Part shown: positions 32,764 to 41,411 of the stretch, piece by piece | How positions within the stretch are numbered: the first letter of the stretch is position 1 | Layout of the letters: each line of letters starts with the position of its first letter | Origin: JBDNJM01 sp041687755 | GTDB lineage: Bacteria; Planctomycetota; UBA1135; GCA-002686595 | NCBI GenBank assembly: GCA_041687755.1 | Contig: JBDNJM010000067.1 | Coordinates: 1 to 48,641, forward strand | Length of the DNA stretch: 48,641 nt | Direction: 5' to 3' | Translations under genes and position numbers: made by a program | Notes under the pieces: model-generated | Databases searched by the model: none | Told to the model about the DNA's origin: nothing | The model's input: the letters and a program-made list of their open reading frames with translations, nothing else

Positions 32764-34415
32764 TACATCACCGGCTCGATGCCGAGCTTGGCAAAGCCCT
32801 TCTCTTCGAAGGTCTTGCGGAATAGGTCGCGCAGTTCGTTGGCCGCCTTGTCGTAGGCGTCCTTATCGGCCCAGCCGGCCCTCGGGTCGAGCATCTCGCT
32901 CGGCACGTTCGGGCAGGTCTTGGGAACCTTCAGGTTGAACACGGGGTGCGTCTCGAACTCGACGTTGTCGAGTTCGCCGCCCAGGGCCGCGTCGAGCATG
33001 GCGCGCGTGTGCTTCAGGCTCATGCGCTTGCCGACGCCGTATCCACCGCCGCCCCAGCCCGTGTTGAGCAGGATGCAGCGCGTGCGGTGGTCCTTCATCT
33101 TCTCGGCCAGGCGCTCGGCGTACACCGAGGGCTGCTGGGCCATGAAGGGCGCGCCGAAGCACGCGGAGAAGGCCGCCTTCGGAGCCGTGACGCCGACCTC
33201 GGTCCCGGCCAGCTTCGCGGTGAAGCCCATGACGAAATGGTACATGACGTCCTTCGTCTCAAGCACGCTGACGGGCGGCAGCACGCCGAACGCATCGGCG
33301 GTCAGTAGCACGATCGTCTTGGGGTGCGGGCCCTTGGCGTCGGGCATCACGTTCGGGTTGGCCTTGAGCGGGTAGCTGAAGCGCGTGTTCTCGGTGAGTG
33401 AGTTGTCGGTCAGATCGAGTTCCTGCGGATCCAGGTCCTCCATCTTCTTGCCCGGCAGCGGCGGCACGTTCTCGATGAGCGTGCCGGGCTTGCTGAGCGC
33501 CTCCGCTATGACGGGCTCGGCCGACTTATCGAGATCGATCAGCTTCGCGTAGCAGCCGTCCTCGAGGTTGCTCACGCCCTCTTTCGTCCAGGCGTGCTCG
33601 TCGTCGCCGATCAGCTTGCGGTTCGCATCCGCCGAGAGCGTCGTCTTGCCCGTGCCGGACAGGCCGAACAGGATCGCGCCGTCGCCGTCTGTCCCCACGT
33701 TCGCCGAGCAGTGCATCGACATCTCGCCCATCTCCGGGAGGATGAAGTTCATGACCGTGAACATCGTCTTCTTGACCACGCCGCAGTAGTCGGCGCGACC
33801 GCAGACGATCGCGAGGCGGCGCTCGAAGTCCATCACAACCACGCGCGCGGAGGCCGTACCGTCGCGCTCGGGGTCGCACTTGAACGACGGGGCGTTGATC
33901 ATCGTCCAGCGCTTGCCTTCCTCGTCTTCCACGCCCGCCACGTCCTTCGGGAACATGTTGTGGCAGAAGAACGAGTGCGTCGCGTACTCGCTGATCAGGC
34001 GGTAGGGCCGCGCGTAGCCCTTGTCGCTGCCGGCGTAGACGTTCTTGACGTAGAGAGGTCCATCGCGCTCGTTCAGGTGCGCAACGACGCGATCCACAAG
34101 GGCGTCGAACTTGGCGGGGTCGAACTTCTGAAAGTCAGGCTTCCACCAGACCTTGTCGACGATGCTCGCGCGGGCGACGCCGAAGGTGTCCTGGACGGGC
34201 CGGCCGGTGCAGGTCGGGTCCGTGTAGTAGACGAGCGGGCCGTTGACCCCGAGTTTCGTCGGGAAGGCCTTCTGGGCGTCCTCGGGGCCCCCCTCGGTCA
34301 CGCGGCCGCGGTCGTTCGCGATCGCCGCGTGAAACAGCTCCTCCTTCGAGAGGTCGACCTTGAACTCAGGGCCTTTCAGGCCGAACTGGGCCTCGAGTTG
34401 GTCGCGGATATCCAT
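32763..34415 (-). CDS. pckA: ATP-dependent phosphoenolpyruvate carboxykinase
   Basis: 550 residues from the ATG at 34415. Decarboxylates and phosphorylates oxaloacetate to PEP for gluconeogenesis. The P-loop is AILFGLSGTGKTTLS near residue 255, followed by LIGDDEHAWT with the metal-binding aspartates and GVSNLEDGCYAKLIDL. ENTRFSYPL and the late TRCILLNTGWGGGGYGVGKR are also typical. The usual early motif GRSPKDKF appears as GRPVQDTF, keeping the substrate arginine but altering the neighbours. Upstream lies a gene-poor region of about 570 bases that should hold its promoter. Confidence 0.93.
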   Translation of the reverse strand: MDIRDQLEAQFGLKGPEFKVDLSKEELFHAAIANDRGRVTEGGPEDAQKAFPTKLGVNGPLVYYTDPTCTGRPVQDTFGVARASIVDKVWWKPDFQKFDPAKFDALVDRVVAHLNERDGPLYVKNVYAGSDKGYARPYRLISEYATHSFFCHNMFPKDVAGVEDEEGKRWTMINAPSFKCDPERDGTASARVVVMDFERRLAIVCGRADYCGVVKKTMFTVMNFILPEMGEMSMHCSANVGTDGDGAILFGLSGTGKTTLSADANRKLIGDDEHAWTKEGVSNLEDGCYAKLIDLDKSAEPVIAEALSKPGTLIENVPPLPGKKMEDLDPQELDLTDNSLTENTRFSYPLKANPNVMPDAKGPHPKTIVLLTADAFGVLPPVSVLETKDVMYHFVMGFTAKLAGTEVGVTAPKAAFSACFGAPFMAQQPSVYAERLAEKMKDHRTRCILLNTGWGGGGYGVGKRMSLKHTRAMLDAALGGELDNVEFETHPVFNLKVPKTCPNVPSEMLDPRAGWADKDAYDKAANELRDLFRKTFEEKGFAKLGIEPVM

Positions 34416-34639
34416 GTTGAGCGGCGGGCGGCGGCCCGGATTCTGGGAGGCGGCGCGGGAGGCGCGTCGCTGGGGGGAGTAGGCGGACGAGCCGCGGTGG
34501 GATGGCCTGAGCCCGTCCAAAGACGGTGAAGAGCCCTGCCGAACCCCTCTCTAGGGCCCTGGAAGCGGTCTTCGGCCGGGTCGGGGTCCCCCGAACGGCC
34601 CCGGAAGGGGGAATTCGGGTGCTTTCCAGCCCGGTTTCG

Positions 34640-34850
34640 TCTCAGAATAGAAGATCACGAAGCGTAGCGCCGTTCGTATGGTGCCACAAGGCAGGGCAGG
34701 GACGCAGAAAAGCGGTCCCGACCCGTACGCCCGGGACGAAAGTTCGGCTCCCCCAAAGGCGGGGCCCGACGCAGTCCCGACAACGCTGCAAAAGGGTTTT
34801 CCCTAAAAGCGAAGAACCAGGTCCGGGAGAGCCCACAACGGGGCTCTCAA
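34640..34850 (+). ncRNA. Candidate structured leader RNA (family unknown)
   Basis: About 200 bases with no credible gene but many short, consistent helices on the plus strand: CGTATGG (34675-34681) pairs with CCGTACG (34723-34729) and encloses TGCC-ACAA-GGCA (34682-34693) and GGGAC/GTCCC (34699-34703 with 34715-34719, loop with AGAAAA). Next come CCCC/GGGG around CAAAGGC, GCAG/CTGC near 34771-34790, and AGGG-TTTT-CCCT near 34793-34804. A-rich linkers (GAAAG, CAAAAGG, CTAAAAGCGAAG) between helices are typical of tertiary-contact RNA. It ends at an 8-bp hairpin GAGAGCCC/GGGCTCTC (34827-34848). The 59-residue gene begins 144 bases later, so it could be a cis-regulatory leader. I could not match it to tmRNA, RNase P, SRP, 6S or a known riboswitch. 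Confidence 0.35.
34827..34848 (+). terminator. Hairpin at the end of the candidate leader RNA
   Basis: GAGAGCCC / GGGCTCTC, perfect 8-bp stem, 6-base loop (ACAACG). No T-run follows. It could be an attenuator ahead of the small gene at 34992 or the 3' end of a separate small RNA. Confidence 0.45.
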
Positions 34851-34991
34851 GCCGCCCTCAAGGGCCGGCCGATCGGATCACCAGGCGGTCCTCCAGGGGA
34901 ACTTCTCCCCCGCGACCCGCCACCTGCTCGCGGCAGGCGAACCGCGAGCCGACAAGACAGATAGATGAGGGGGGCCCCGCCAGCCCCAGAG

Positions 34992-35171
34992 ATGATGAAC
35001 CAAACTGAAACCACGAGCTGCCCGGTCCACGGACACGGCCTCGTCAACGTCCACAAGGTGCGCAACGAGCATCGCGTGGTCATTGCCAAGACTTGCCCGG
35101 AACCCCGCTGCCAATTTGTGCAAGCGGTGACCGGCGCCCCGAGCATCGAGCTCGCGCGCGCCGCCTCCTAG
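34992..35171 (+). CDS. Small Cys/His protein, possible zinc ribbon
   Basis: 59 residues from the ATG at 34992 (another ATG follows directly; an earlier one at 34965 would add a translated G-run and is less likely). The sequence starts MMNQTETTSCPVHGHG and has a second cluster TCPEPRCQFVQAV, so CxxH and CxxxxC pairs sit about 21 residues apart, as in a small metal-binding knuckle. Between them is a short basic beta segment (VNVHKVRNEHRVVIAK). No family recognised. It has its own strong terminator at 35238 and a possible structured leader at 34640-34850, so it seems to be a real single-gene unit. Confidence 0.6.
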   Translation: MMNQTETTSCPVHGHGLVNVHKVRNEHRVVIAKTCPEPRCQFVQAVTGAPSIELARAAS

Positions 35172-35237
35172 GCAAGCCCAACAAGGAGTCGTGCGGCCCT
35201 AGCTGACAAACAGCTCGCCGCCCGCCCCGATACACGC

Positions 35238-35274
35238 GAGGCCCGCGCGCTCCAAAATGGAGCGCGCGGGCCTC
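35238..35274 (+). terminator. Very strong terminator after the small Cys/His gene
   Basis: A perfect 16-bp stem (GAGGCCCGCGCGCTCC and its complement) with the 5-base loop AAAAT, 66 bases after the stop. A TTTT run follows five bases after the stem. It is among the longest perfect hairpins in the window and is best read as an intrinsic terminator. Confidence 0.8.
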
Positions 35275-35709
35275 GAACCTTTTCGGAAGATCAAGATCCG
35301 GGCAGGACTCGGCGAGCGCCGCGTCAACGCCCATCAAGTTCGGAAGAGCGCTGCGCGGACGACGAAGCGGCCGCCGCCCTTCCGCGATCGACGGGGCCCG
35401 CATCGGAGCGCCGCTCCTCGACAGGACCCACCGCCCCAGCTCAGACGGGGAGTGTCACAGGGGGGTCGATCACTGCGCCTCGCGCAACCCGTGCACACGT
35501 CGTGCGCTCTAGCCCGGATTCTTCAGCAATTTGTGTCGAATTCGTAACCAACTTCGTCACAGGGCGTCTCTTGGGTTTGCGGCTACCGGAGGCGACCCCT
35601 GTCGGGTCGTCGAGGACAGCCGCGTGACCAAGATGCGTCCAGGGGCGAAGAGGCCGCCGAAGGCCGGCAGTTGGGTGCGAAGTCGGCGCAGGCTGATGAA
35701 TTGTGCGGG
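35275..35709. other. Gene-poor stretch before the MITE-like element
   Basis: About 430 bases with no supported gene. Short frames on both strands lack motifs and ribosome sites. A small AT-richer patch (around 35515-35560, with TTCTTCAGCAATTTGTGTCG) breaks the local GC level and may mark an old insertion or a promoter pointing away from the terminator. Confidence 0.4.
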
Positions 35710-35861
35710 CTAGCAGCCTGTCGGAGTAGTCGCTCGGCGGCTCGTTGGTTGGCGTGACGACCGCCGCCGCGCAGCGATGGTGGGGGAATCGTGGGGGAAT
35801 CGTGTCAGACACGATTCCCCCACGATCCCGCGATTCCCCGACTATCCCGACAGGCTCCTAG
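35710..35861. mobile_element. 152-bp MITE-like element with 23-bp terminal inverted repeats
   Basis: The left end at 35710-35732 (CTAGCAGCCTGTCGGAGTAG then TCG) matches the reverse complement of the right end at 35839-35861 (CTAGGAGCCTGTCGGGATAG then TCG) at 20 of 23 positions. The interior has no coding capacity and contains a perfect 15-bp palindrome at 35791-35823. Short length, inverted ends and no gene fit a non-autonomous transposable element. No clear target-site duplication could be seen; GCGG occurs near both ends but not at matching offsets. Confidence 0.7.
35791..35823. repeat. 15-bp palindrome inside the MITE-like element
   Basis: GTGGGGGAATCGTGT, loop CAG, ACACGATTCCCCCAC. The core GGGGGAATC occurs once more just to the left (35782-35790) and its complement GATTCCCC once more to the right (35832-35839), so the element has nested inverted copies of one motif. 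It could extrude a cruciform or bind a protein. Confidence 0.8.
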
Positions 35862-35937
35862 CGCGGTCAGACGACGGGCACGGCGGGTCAACGCCGTCGA
35901 TCCTCCGGCCGCTCACCCGCCGCCCCCGCCCCCCCGC

Positions 35938-36891
35938 TCAGCCCTGGGCGTACCAGTCGAAGGTGCGCTTCAAACCGTCCGCAAACGCCACTCTGGGCTC
36001 GTACCCCAGCTCCGCCCGAATCCGCTCGAGGCTCGCGAAGCTGTGGCGCACGTCGCCTGCACGCACTTCCGTATGGCTAGCTTTCAGTTCGACGCCGGCA
36101 AGCTCTGCCAGAGCCGAGTAGAGCCCGTTGATCGTGGTGATCTGGCCAGCGCCGACGTTGAACACCCTGCCGGGAGCGACGTTCGCCTCGAGCGCCAGCA
36201 GGTTCGCCTGCACGACATCGTCCACGTACGTGAAATCGCGCGATTGCTCGCCGTCGCCGTGGATCGTCACCGGCAGGGCATCGAGCAGCTGCCGCGCAAT
36301 GATCGCGATCACGCCCGTGTACGGGCTGTCGTCGCGCTGCCGCGGCCCGAACACGTTGAAGTAGCGCAGCGCGACCGTACGCATGCCGTGCAGGCGGCCG
36401 TAGACGCTGAGCATCTGCTCGCCCGCCAGCTTCCCGACCGCGTAGGGCGACAGCGGATCCGGCGGCAGCCCCTCGTGCTTCGGGCTCTCCTCCTGGTCGC
36501 CGTAGGCCGCGGAACTCGCCGCCATCACGAACGCTTCCGTGCCCGCTCGCCGGGCCGCCTCGAGGACGCGCGCGGTCCCGAGCACGTTAATTTCGAGGCT
36601 CTCGACCGGCCCCTCGACGCTGCGCGGCACAGACACCTGCGCCGCCTCGTGCAGCACTCCTCGGCAGCCCTCGACCGCTCGCGCCACCAGGCCCTCGTCG
36701 AGGATCGAGCCCCGATACAGCTCCACCTGGGCCCCGCTGCCCGACTCGCCCCAGTCGAGGCCCTCAAGGTTCTCCGCGCGGCCGGTGGACATGTCGTCGA
36801 GCACGGAAACCCGATCCCCGCGCGCGGCGAGGGCCGCGGTCAGGTGGGAGCCAATGAATCCAGCGCCGCCGGTGATGAGGTATCGAGACAT
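35938..36891 (-). CDS. NAD-dependent sugar-nucleotide epimerase (GalE/WbpP-type extended SDR)
   Basis: 317 residues from the ATG at 36891. The Rossmann motif YLITGGAGFIGSHL is at the very N-terminus; the catalytic set is Ser in MAASSAAYGDQEE and the YxxxK in SPYAVGKLAGEQ. FNVFGPRQR and DGEQSRDFTYVDDVV are also typical. It probably interconverts UDP-glucose/galactose or their N-acetyl forms for surface polysaccharide; the exact substrate cannot be read. It stands alone between the MITE-like element and the ELW-DGT pseudogene. Confidence 0.9.
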   Translation of the reverse strand: MSRYLITGGAGFIGSHLTAALAARGDRVSVLDDMSTGRAENLEGLDWGESGSGAQVELYRGSILDEGLVARAVEGCRGVLHEAAQVSVPRSVEGPVESLEINVLGTARVLEAARRAGTEAFVMAASSAAYGDQEESPKHEGLPPDPLSPYAVGKLAGEQMLSVYGRLHGMRTVALRYFNVFGPRQRDDSPYTGVIAIIARQLLDALPVTIHGDGEQSRDFTYVDDVVQANLLALEANVAPGRVFNVGAGQITTINGLYSALAELAGVELKASHTEVRAGDVRHSFASLERIRAELGYEPRVAFADGLKRTFDWYAQG

Positions 36892-36998
36892 GGGGCTGAA
36901 ACCTAGCACGGGACCTGCTCGGGACTCCGCTAGCGGAGGGCCCGGAGCCGGCCCTGGGCGCGCTTGGCCGCTCCCCGCCCGACCGGCCCACAAACAAG

Positions 36999-37032
36999 TC
37001 AGCCCGTCCCCTGGATTCAGGGGGCGGGCTGA
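36999..37032. terminator. Strong hairpin between the epimerase gene and the ELW-DGT pseudogene
   Basis: TCAGCCCGTCCCCTG / CAGGGGGCGGGCTGA, 15 bp with one T-G wobble and a 4-base loop (GATT). It lies upstream of the epimerase gene and about 350 bases past the 3' end of the pseudogene, so it likely ended the transcript of the latter. The interval 37033-37383 contains no supported gene. Confidence 0.65.
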
Positions 37033-37383
37033 GCTCGTACTTCAGGGTGCCCAGGAGGGCAGAGCTGCGGGCTTCCGGCGGGGCCGAGCAGCAGGGCGAG
37101 AACCGGCGTTTTTCTCGCTCTGCCCTCCTCTACGGAGGCGGGCGCTGACTGTTGACATGGCTCCGGCCGAAATTCAGGCCGCAGGTCCGTCGACCGGATG
37201 GAAAGGCGCCAGAGCAGCGGCCTAAATTGAGGTGGAAGGTGGAGTGGCGCATGCTCTGGCTTGGTGCGGAAGGAGGCCTCGGAAGGCTTGTCTCAGCCCC
37301 TACAGCCGCCAACCGAGCGAAAGCGAACACACAAGAACACCGGGCTGTTCTGGAAACACACCCGCGGGCGAGCGGCCCGCGGG

Positions 37384-39988
37384 CTAGAAGCCGAACGTCA
37401 GCTCGAGGCCCCCGTTCAGGGCGAATTGCCCGAGGAACGGCCCCCCCGGCCTCGGCGGAAGCGATCTGGACCGCGATCCCGGGACCGATCAGGCGCGGAT
37501 CGTCTGGAATCGTGATCGGGATCGTCGCGTCTCCCTCCGCGTCGGCCTGGGCCACCGCGGGGAGCTTCGGGGCCGCCAGGTAGAGCGTGCAGCCGCTGCC
37601 CTGGGGAAGCACGACAACTCCGATGTCGAAGAAGGCGAGGGTGACCGAGCCGGGGCCGACCCGCTCCACCTCGAGCTGGAGCGTGTCCTCGGGCGCGCCC
37701 CCACCGGAGGCGTCCAGCCGCGGCGCCAGGCCCGACGAGCAGCCAAAGCCGAACGGCTCGGCACCGAAGACGCCGAGCTCTAGTAGAACGAGCGCGTAGG
37801 GCTCACGGCCGAGCCCCGGCTCGTCCAGCCGGTCGACCCGCTGACCGCCGAGCTCGGCGATGAACCGAGGTTCCGAGATGTCCGGTCCCGCGTAGAGATC
37901 TGTTCTCCGCTGCGGCTGCTGGCCAGGGCCGGCCCATGTCCCTACCTCGGCGCCGTGCAGGTCCGTGTACGCCTCCAGCATCAGGCTCTCAGAACCACCG
38001 AAGCGCGCGAAGTTGGCGCCGTCCGCAAACCCACTCGGGCGAAATCGGAAGCTGGGATCCCCCGGCAGCTCGACCTTGTAGACGGTCAGTGCCTCCGCGT
38101 CCGCGATCCAGAAGCCCCCGTCGATTTCCCGGTCGTAGAACGGACTCACCGCCGCCGCATAGCTGGTGAACAGGCCGATGGGCGGTGTAGTGAACCCCAA
38201 TCGGAAGATGAATGGAGCCACGTCCAGGGTCCCTGCCGGCGTTCCATCAGGGAAGAACAGTCGACTCCCCCCAACCGACCAGCCAACCGACCAGGCCCTG
38301 GCTCCGGCTCCACCGACGCCCACGCTGTACTGGTCCGAGTTCGAAAGGACCGAATCGGTGCTGTCTTCCGTGCCGTCGGTCATCCAGGTCGACTCCCACC
38401 GTCGAGCGTTTCACCCCCGAAAACCGCTCGCCCGGCCACTTCCCCAAGCACAACCCGGACCTCTCCACCTCCACCAGAGTCCGGATCGAAGGCGCGATTC
38501 GTGCCCGTTGGAGTTCCATCCGTCCCCCATAGTTCGTCAGACGAGAAGAATGGAGTCCCGTGCAGTTCATCACGCCCGATGAAGTACATCCGGTCCCCGA
38601 CACGGCTCGAGTTTGGATAGTCGCCCGCTTGCAGCCCGGGAAACGTCGCCGGACCCGGAGGCTGCTCGAAGAGTGACACGGTCGATTGGGGCGTCCCCTG
38701 GCTCCACCACAGGTCGCCGTTGTCGAACACGACTCCCCCGCGCGCAGGGATGAAGGCGGGCTCGCCCAGAGAATGACTCAGCAGCTCGACAGTCCCGGCC
38801 TCGCTCCCGTCGCTTACGAACAACTCGGAGTACGAGCGGAAGTGGACTCGCCCTTCCGCAGCAACAAAGCCGTTCGCCCAAGCTAGGCTGACAGACTGCG
38901 AAACCGGCTGCGTGCCCGCCGCTGCCCCGTCGGTGATCAAGAACAGCGCAAGGTCTTCTTTCGCGCCGAACATGACGCGACCGTCTGGGAGGGCAGCACC
39001 GCGGCCGGTCTTGGGGAGGCCCGATAAGCCCGTGGTCCGCTTGAGAACGGCCAGCGCGACCGTTCCCTCCCTCTGTCCCGTCGCTGAACCACACTCCGTC
39101 AGGGAACGACTGGATCTGCACGTTGGCCAAAAAAAACGGCCCCCCCAGCGCCGACCGCGATGAACTCGACGTCTCCGTCTTCCGGGCCGAGCTGTAAATC
39201 AGTCAGCAGGCGCGTGCCTACGACCGAACCGTCGCTGATCCACAGTTCGTCCCCCTCTCCACCTGGGGCCTCGGCCACGAACCACAGCTCGTCACCGACC
39301 GAGCGTGCCTCCCCGACGTAGTCCAAGCCGAAAAATTTGAGTGGGCCAAGATCGACCAGCGGCGCCCCGGTCCCGGCGATCGAGGCCATCCGGCCAGTGT
39401 TCTCGATGCGCGAGGCGAGGAACACATGGCTCGCGGTGGCATACAAAGCGTGGTCCTCCTGCCAGACCTGAAGCCCTGGGTCGTAGGTCTATTCCAGCTG
39501 GATCCCGGCCTGCGTTCCATCGCTCGACCACAAGCGGACGAACCCACCAAAACGATCCGTGGTCCACCAGTATCGGCCGAGCCCCGTGATCCGTCCGGCG
39601 TGGACCTCGAACGAGTCGCTCTCGCCAGGCACGAGCAGCACCACGCTTCAACCCGGAGTTCCGTCGGTCTGCCACAACTCGTACTCGTTGGAGGTCAGGC
39701 TCAAGCCCCTTACGAAGGCGGGCTTCCCTGGCAGGACGGCGATCTGCCCCGCGCTAAACCCGTAGGAGTCGGGCAGCCCGATCGCCGGCTGCGAAGGACG
39801 TGCAAACCACAGGGAGGCCGGCCCGTCCGTTTCTGCCCGCCCAAAGGCGAGTACGCCGTCCTCGAATGCGGTCTGGAGGACTGGCTCAATGGGAGCGACC
39901 AGCGTCGGGACCGGAACCCAGTTGACGTCGGCCACGAGGTCCACAGGGACACCTTGGGGCACAGGGCGAGCAGCAGGCTGAAGATCAT
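37384..39988 (-). pseudogene. Broken exported ELW-DGT-repeat protein
   Basis: One ancestral gene can be rebuilt on the minus strand. It starts at an ATG near 39988 with a signal peptide (MIFSLLLAL, then after a shift near 39956 the mature start VPVDLVADVNWVPVP). Repeats of the type ELW-x-x-DGT-xx-GT follow: YELWQTDGTPG, RLWSSDGTQAG, DELWISDGSVVGTRL, VWFSDGTEGG, SELFVSDGSEAGTVEL, DELWGTDGTPTG, WMTDGTEDSTD. It is interrupted by an in-frame TGA (39648-39650), an in-frame TAG (39489-39491) and shifts at the A8 run 39129-39136, near 39065, near 38390 and at the C7 run 37441-37447. After the last shift it ends GQFALNGGLELTFGF-stop at 37384. Two shifts sit in homopolymers and could be sequencing errors; the stops make genuine decay more likely. 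Confidence 0.8.
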
Positions 39989-40164
39989 CGAGTCGGGGGA
40001 GCGAGGGAGGCCAGAGCTGATGGGCGAGTCCACCGACCTGATCGCAGCCCGCGCAAAGCCGCAACTAGAATTAGTGAGCCCTCCCTCGATGCCCCGCTGG
40101 TCCGAGCGGAGTGGCGCTCTGGAGGGGCCCGCGGGCTCGGGCCGCGCCTGACCCATGCAAAGCG

Positions 40165-40204
40165 CGACGAGGCGCGCAGACCTTGCGGTCCGCGCGCCTC
40201 GTCG
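40165..40204. terminator. Strong terminator after the LpoB cassette
   Basis: 18-bp stem CGACGAGGCGCGCAGACC / GGTCCGCGCGCCTCGTCG with one mismatch and a 4-base loop (TTGC). It is 56 bases past the stop of the minus-strand LpoB-like gene and separates the cassette from the ELW-DGT pseudogene. Confidence 0.75.
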
Positions 40205-40259
40205 GTGATCGGGTCGCTCGCTGGAGCTTCCGAGATCAGGGCACTGGGCCCTCCCTGGC

Positions 40260-40886
40260 TCAACCGCCGAACAGACCGGTCTTCTTGGTCTTGGACAGGT
40301 ACTCGGACTTCACCCAGACGTCTTCGCCGGTCGTGATGTTCGAGAGCGTCAACGAGAACTGGTACGAGAGGTTCTCTTTCTTGGTCCCGAGGTTCTCGAA
40401 GCTGCGCGTCTCCTCCTGACTCAGCGAGCGCAGCGTGCCGTACAGCACCATGTCGGCTCCAACCTGTGCGCCAAAGGCCTTGGCCGTCTCAGCGTTCACG
40501 CGGCCGCCCTGCTGAAACTCGACCTGGTTGCCGATTTCGTCCTGCCCCTGGCGGCTCGCGGACAGCCGGAACTTCCCCGAATTCAGCAGCGACTCGCGCA
40601 TGTCGTCGGTGATGCCCTGGGTATCGATATGCTCAGAAGTTCGGTTCTCGACGTCACCGACGTAAACAATGATCCGCGGATCGCCCTCTTTGCCCTCGTA
40701 GTACTGGAGCGCCGAGGAGGCGATCATCGAGTCCGACATGCGGCCCGCAAGGGTGCGCAGGTCGCTCAGGGAGTAGTCGATGTCAAGCTGCTGGAGGCGG
40801 TCCGGGTCGGTGTAGCCGACGGAGCTGCAGGAGGGCAGGGCGAGGGCCGGCGCAAGCGCCAGTCCGATCAAGAGGAGTCGTTTCAT
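40260..40886 (-). CDS. lpoB: LpoB-like penicillin-binding protein activator lipoprotein
   Basis: 208 residues from the ATG at 40886. A lipoprotein signal (MKRLLLIGLALAPALALPSC) is followed by the LpoB domain: DYSLSDLRTLAGRMSDSMIA, RIIVYVGDVENRTSEHIDTQ, DDMRESLLNSGKFRLSASRQ, FGAQVGADMVLYGTLRSLSQ and ITTGEDVWVKSEYLSKTKKT. In E. coli, LpoB is an outer-membrane lipoprotein that activates the synthase PBP1B. Here it is the last gene of a three-lipoprotein unit with YcfL- and COG3014-like genes, the arrangement seen in Gammaproteobacteria. Whether a matching PBP1B exists in this organism cannot be seen from the window. Confidence 0.88.
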   Translation of the reverse strand: MKRLLLIGLALAPALALPSCSSVGYTDPDRLQQLDIDYSLSDLRTLAGRMSDSMIASSALQYYEGKEGDPRIIVYVGDVENRTSEHIDTQGITDDMRESLLNSGKFRLSASRQGQDEIGNQVEFQQGGRVNAETAKAFGAQVGADMVLYGTLRSLSQEETRSFENLGTKKENLSYQFSLTLSNITTGEDVWVKSEYLSKTKKTGLFGG

Positions 40887-40926
40887 GGGTTCTTTGGGTC
40901 TCGTTGAATGCGGCTTGTGAGCTGGC

Positions 40927-41334
40927 TCAGTTGATCGCTTCGCGATCGCGCAGGCGCAGTTCGAGGATGGCGGCTTCAGGGCGCGGGGCCGGGAAGGTAA
41001 GGGTGTCGACCTCGCCCGAACCGAGCTCGATCGGGTTCCAGTTGCTGGCCTCGCCGACGCGGAAACCCGAGGCGTCAAACCACTCGTGCTGGGATTCGAT
41101 CTGGGCCCGGCTGCCGCGTGCGCTGCGGATCTTGACCTCGACGTAGAGCTTCCCGTCGCGCCGCTCGTAGCGGTCGTCCACGATCTCGATGCCGCGGATC
41201 TTGCCGCCGCCGACGTCTTCGATGCGCTCGACGCCGTCGGTTACGCGGTAGGTCGAGATCGGCGAGGAGCGGCAGGACTGCACACTGGTGGCTAGCAGGC
41301 AGGCGAGGGCGACGGCGGGAAGAGTGCGTTGCAT
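40927..41334 (-). CDS. YcfL-like (DUF1425) lipoprotein
   Basis: 135 residues. Lipoprotein signal MQRTLPAVALACLLATSVQS-C. The mature part has RIEDVGGGKIRGIEIVDDRY, KLYVEVKIRSARGSRAQIES and HEWFDASGFRVGEASNWNPI, as in YcfL/DUF1425 proteins, a small beta-sandwich. In E. coli ycfL lies directly upstream of lpoB (ycfM), the same order and direction as here with a 40-base gap. Function is not established beyond that association. Confidence 0.83.
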   Translation of the reverse strand: MQRTLPAVALACLLATSVQSCRSSPISTYRVTDGVERIEDVGGGKIRGIEIVDDRYERRDGKLYVEVKIRSARGSRAQIESQHEWFDASGFRVGEASNWNPIELGSGEVDTLTFPAPRPEAAILELRLRDREAIN

Positions 41335-41411
41335 GGGTCGGTAGGAAAAAATGAGGGTCGGGCCGTACGGCGGGCCGGGTGGTTGGCGGCCGGGAGCTCC
41401 CGGCGCCTTCG

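Noticed and set aside
34681..34745. c-di-GMP-I or FMN riboswitch
   Set aside because: Short resemblance only (GGGACGC and GGCAGGG boxes); spacing and the remaining conserved boxes do not fit either consensus.
34526..35008. 160-residue plus-strand frame through the upstream region of pckA
   Set aside because: Basic, low-complexity peptide without ribosome site or motifs; the stretch is better explained as leader RNA and untranslated DNA.
35271..35290. tRNA T-loop look-alike on the minus strand (GTTCGAGGC)
   Set aside because: The flanking bases do not form a T-stem and the sequence belongs to the 16-bp terminator hairpin.
35688..35705. Hammerhead-like CTGATGA
   Set aside because: No matching GAAA and no stems II and III around it.
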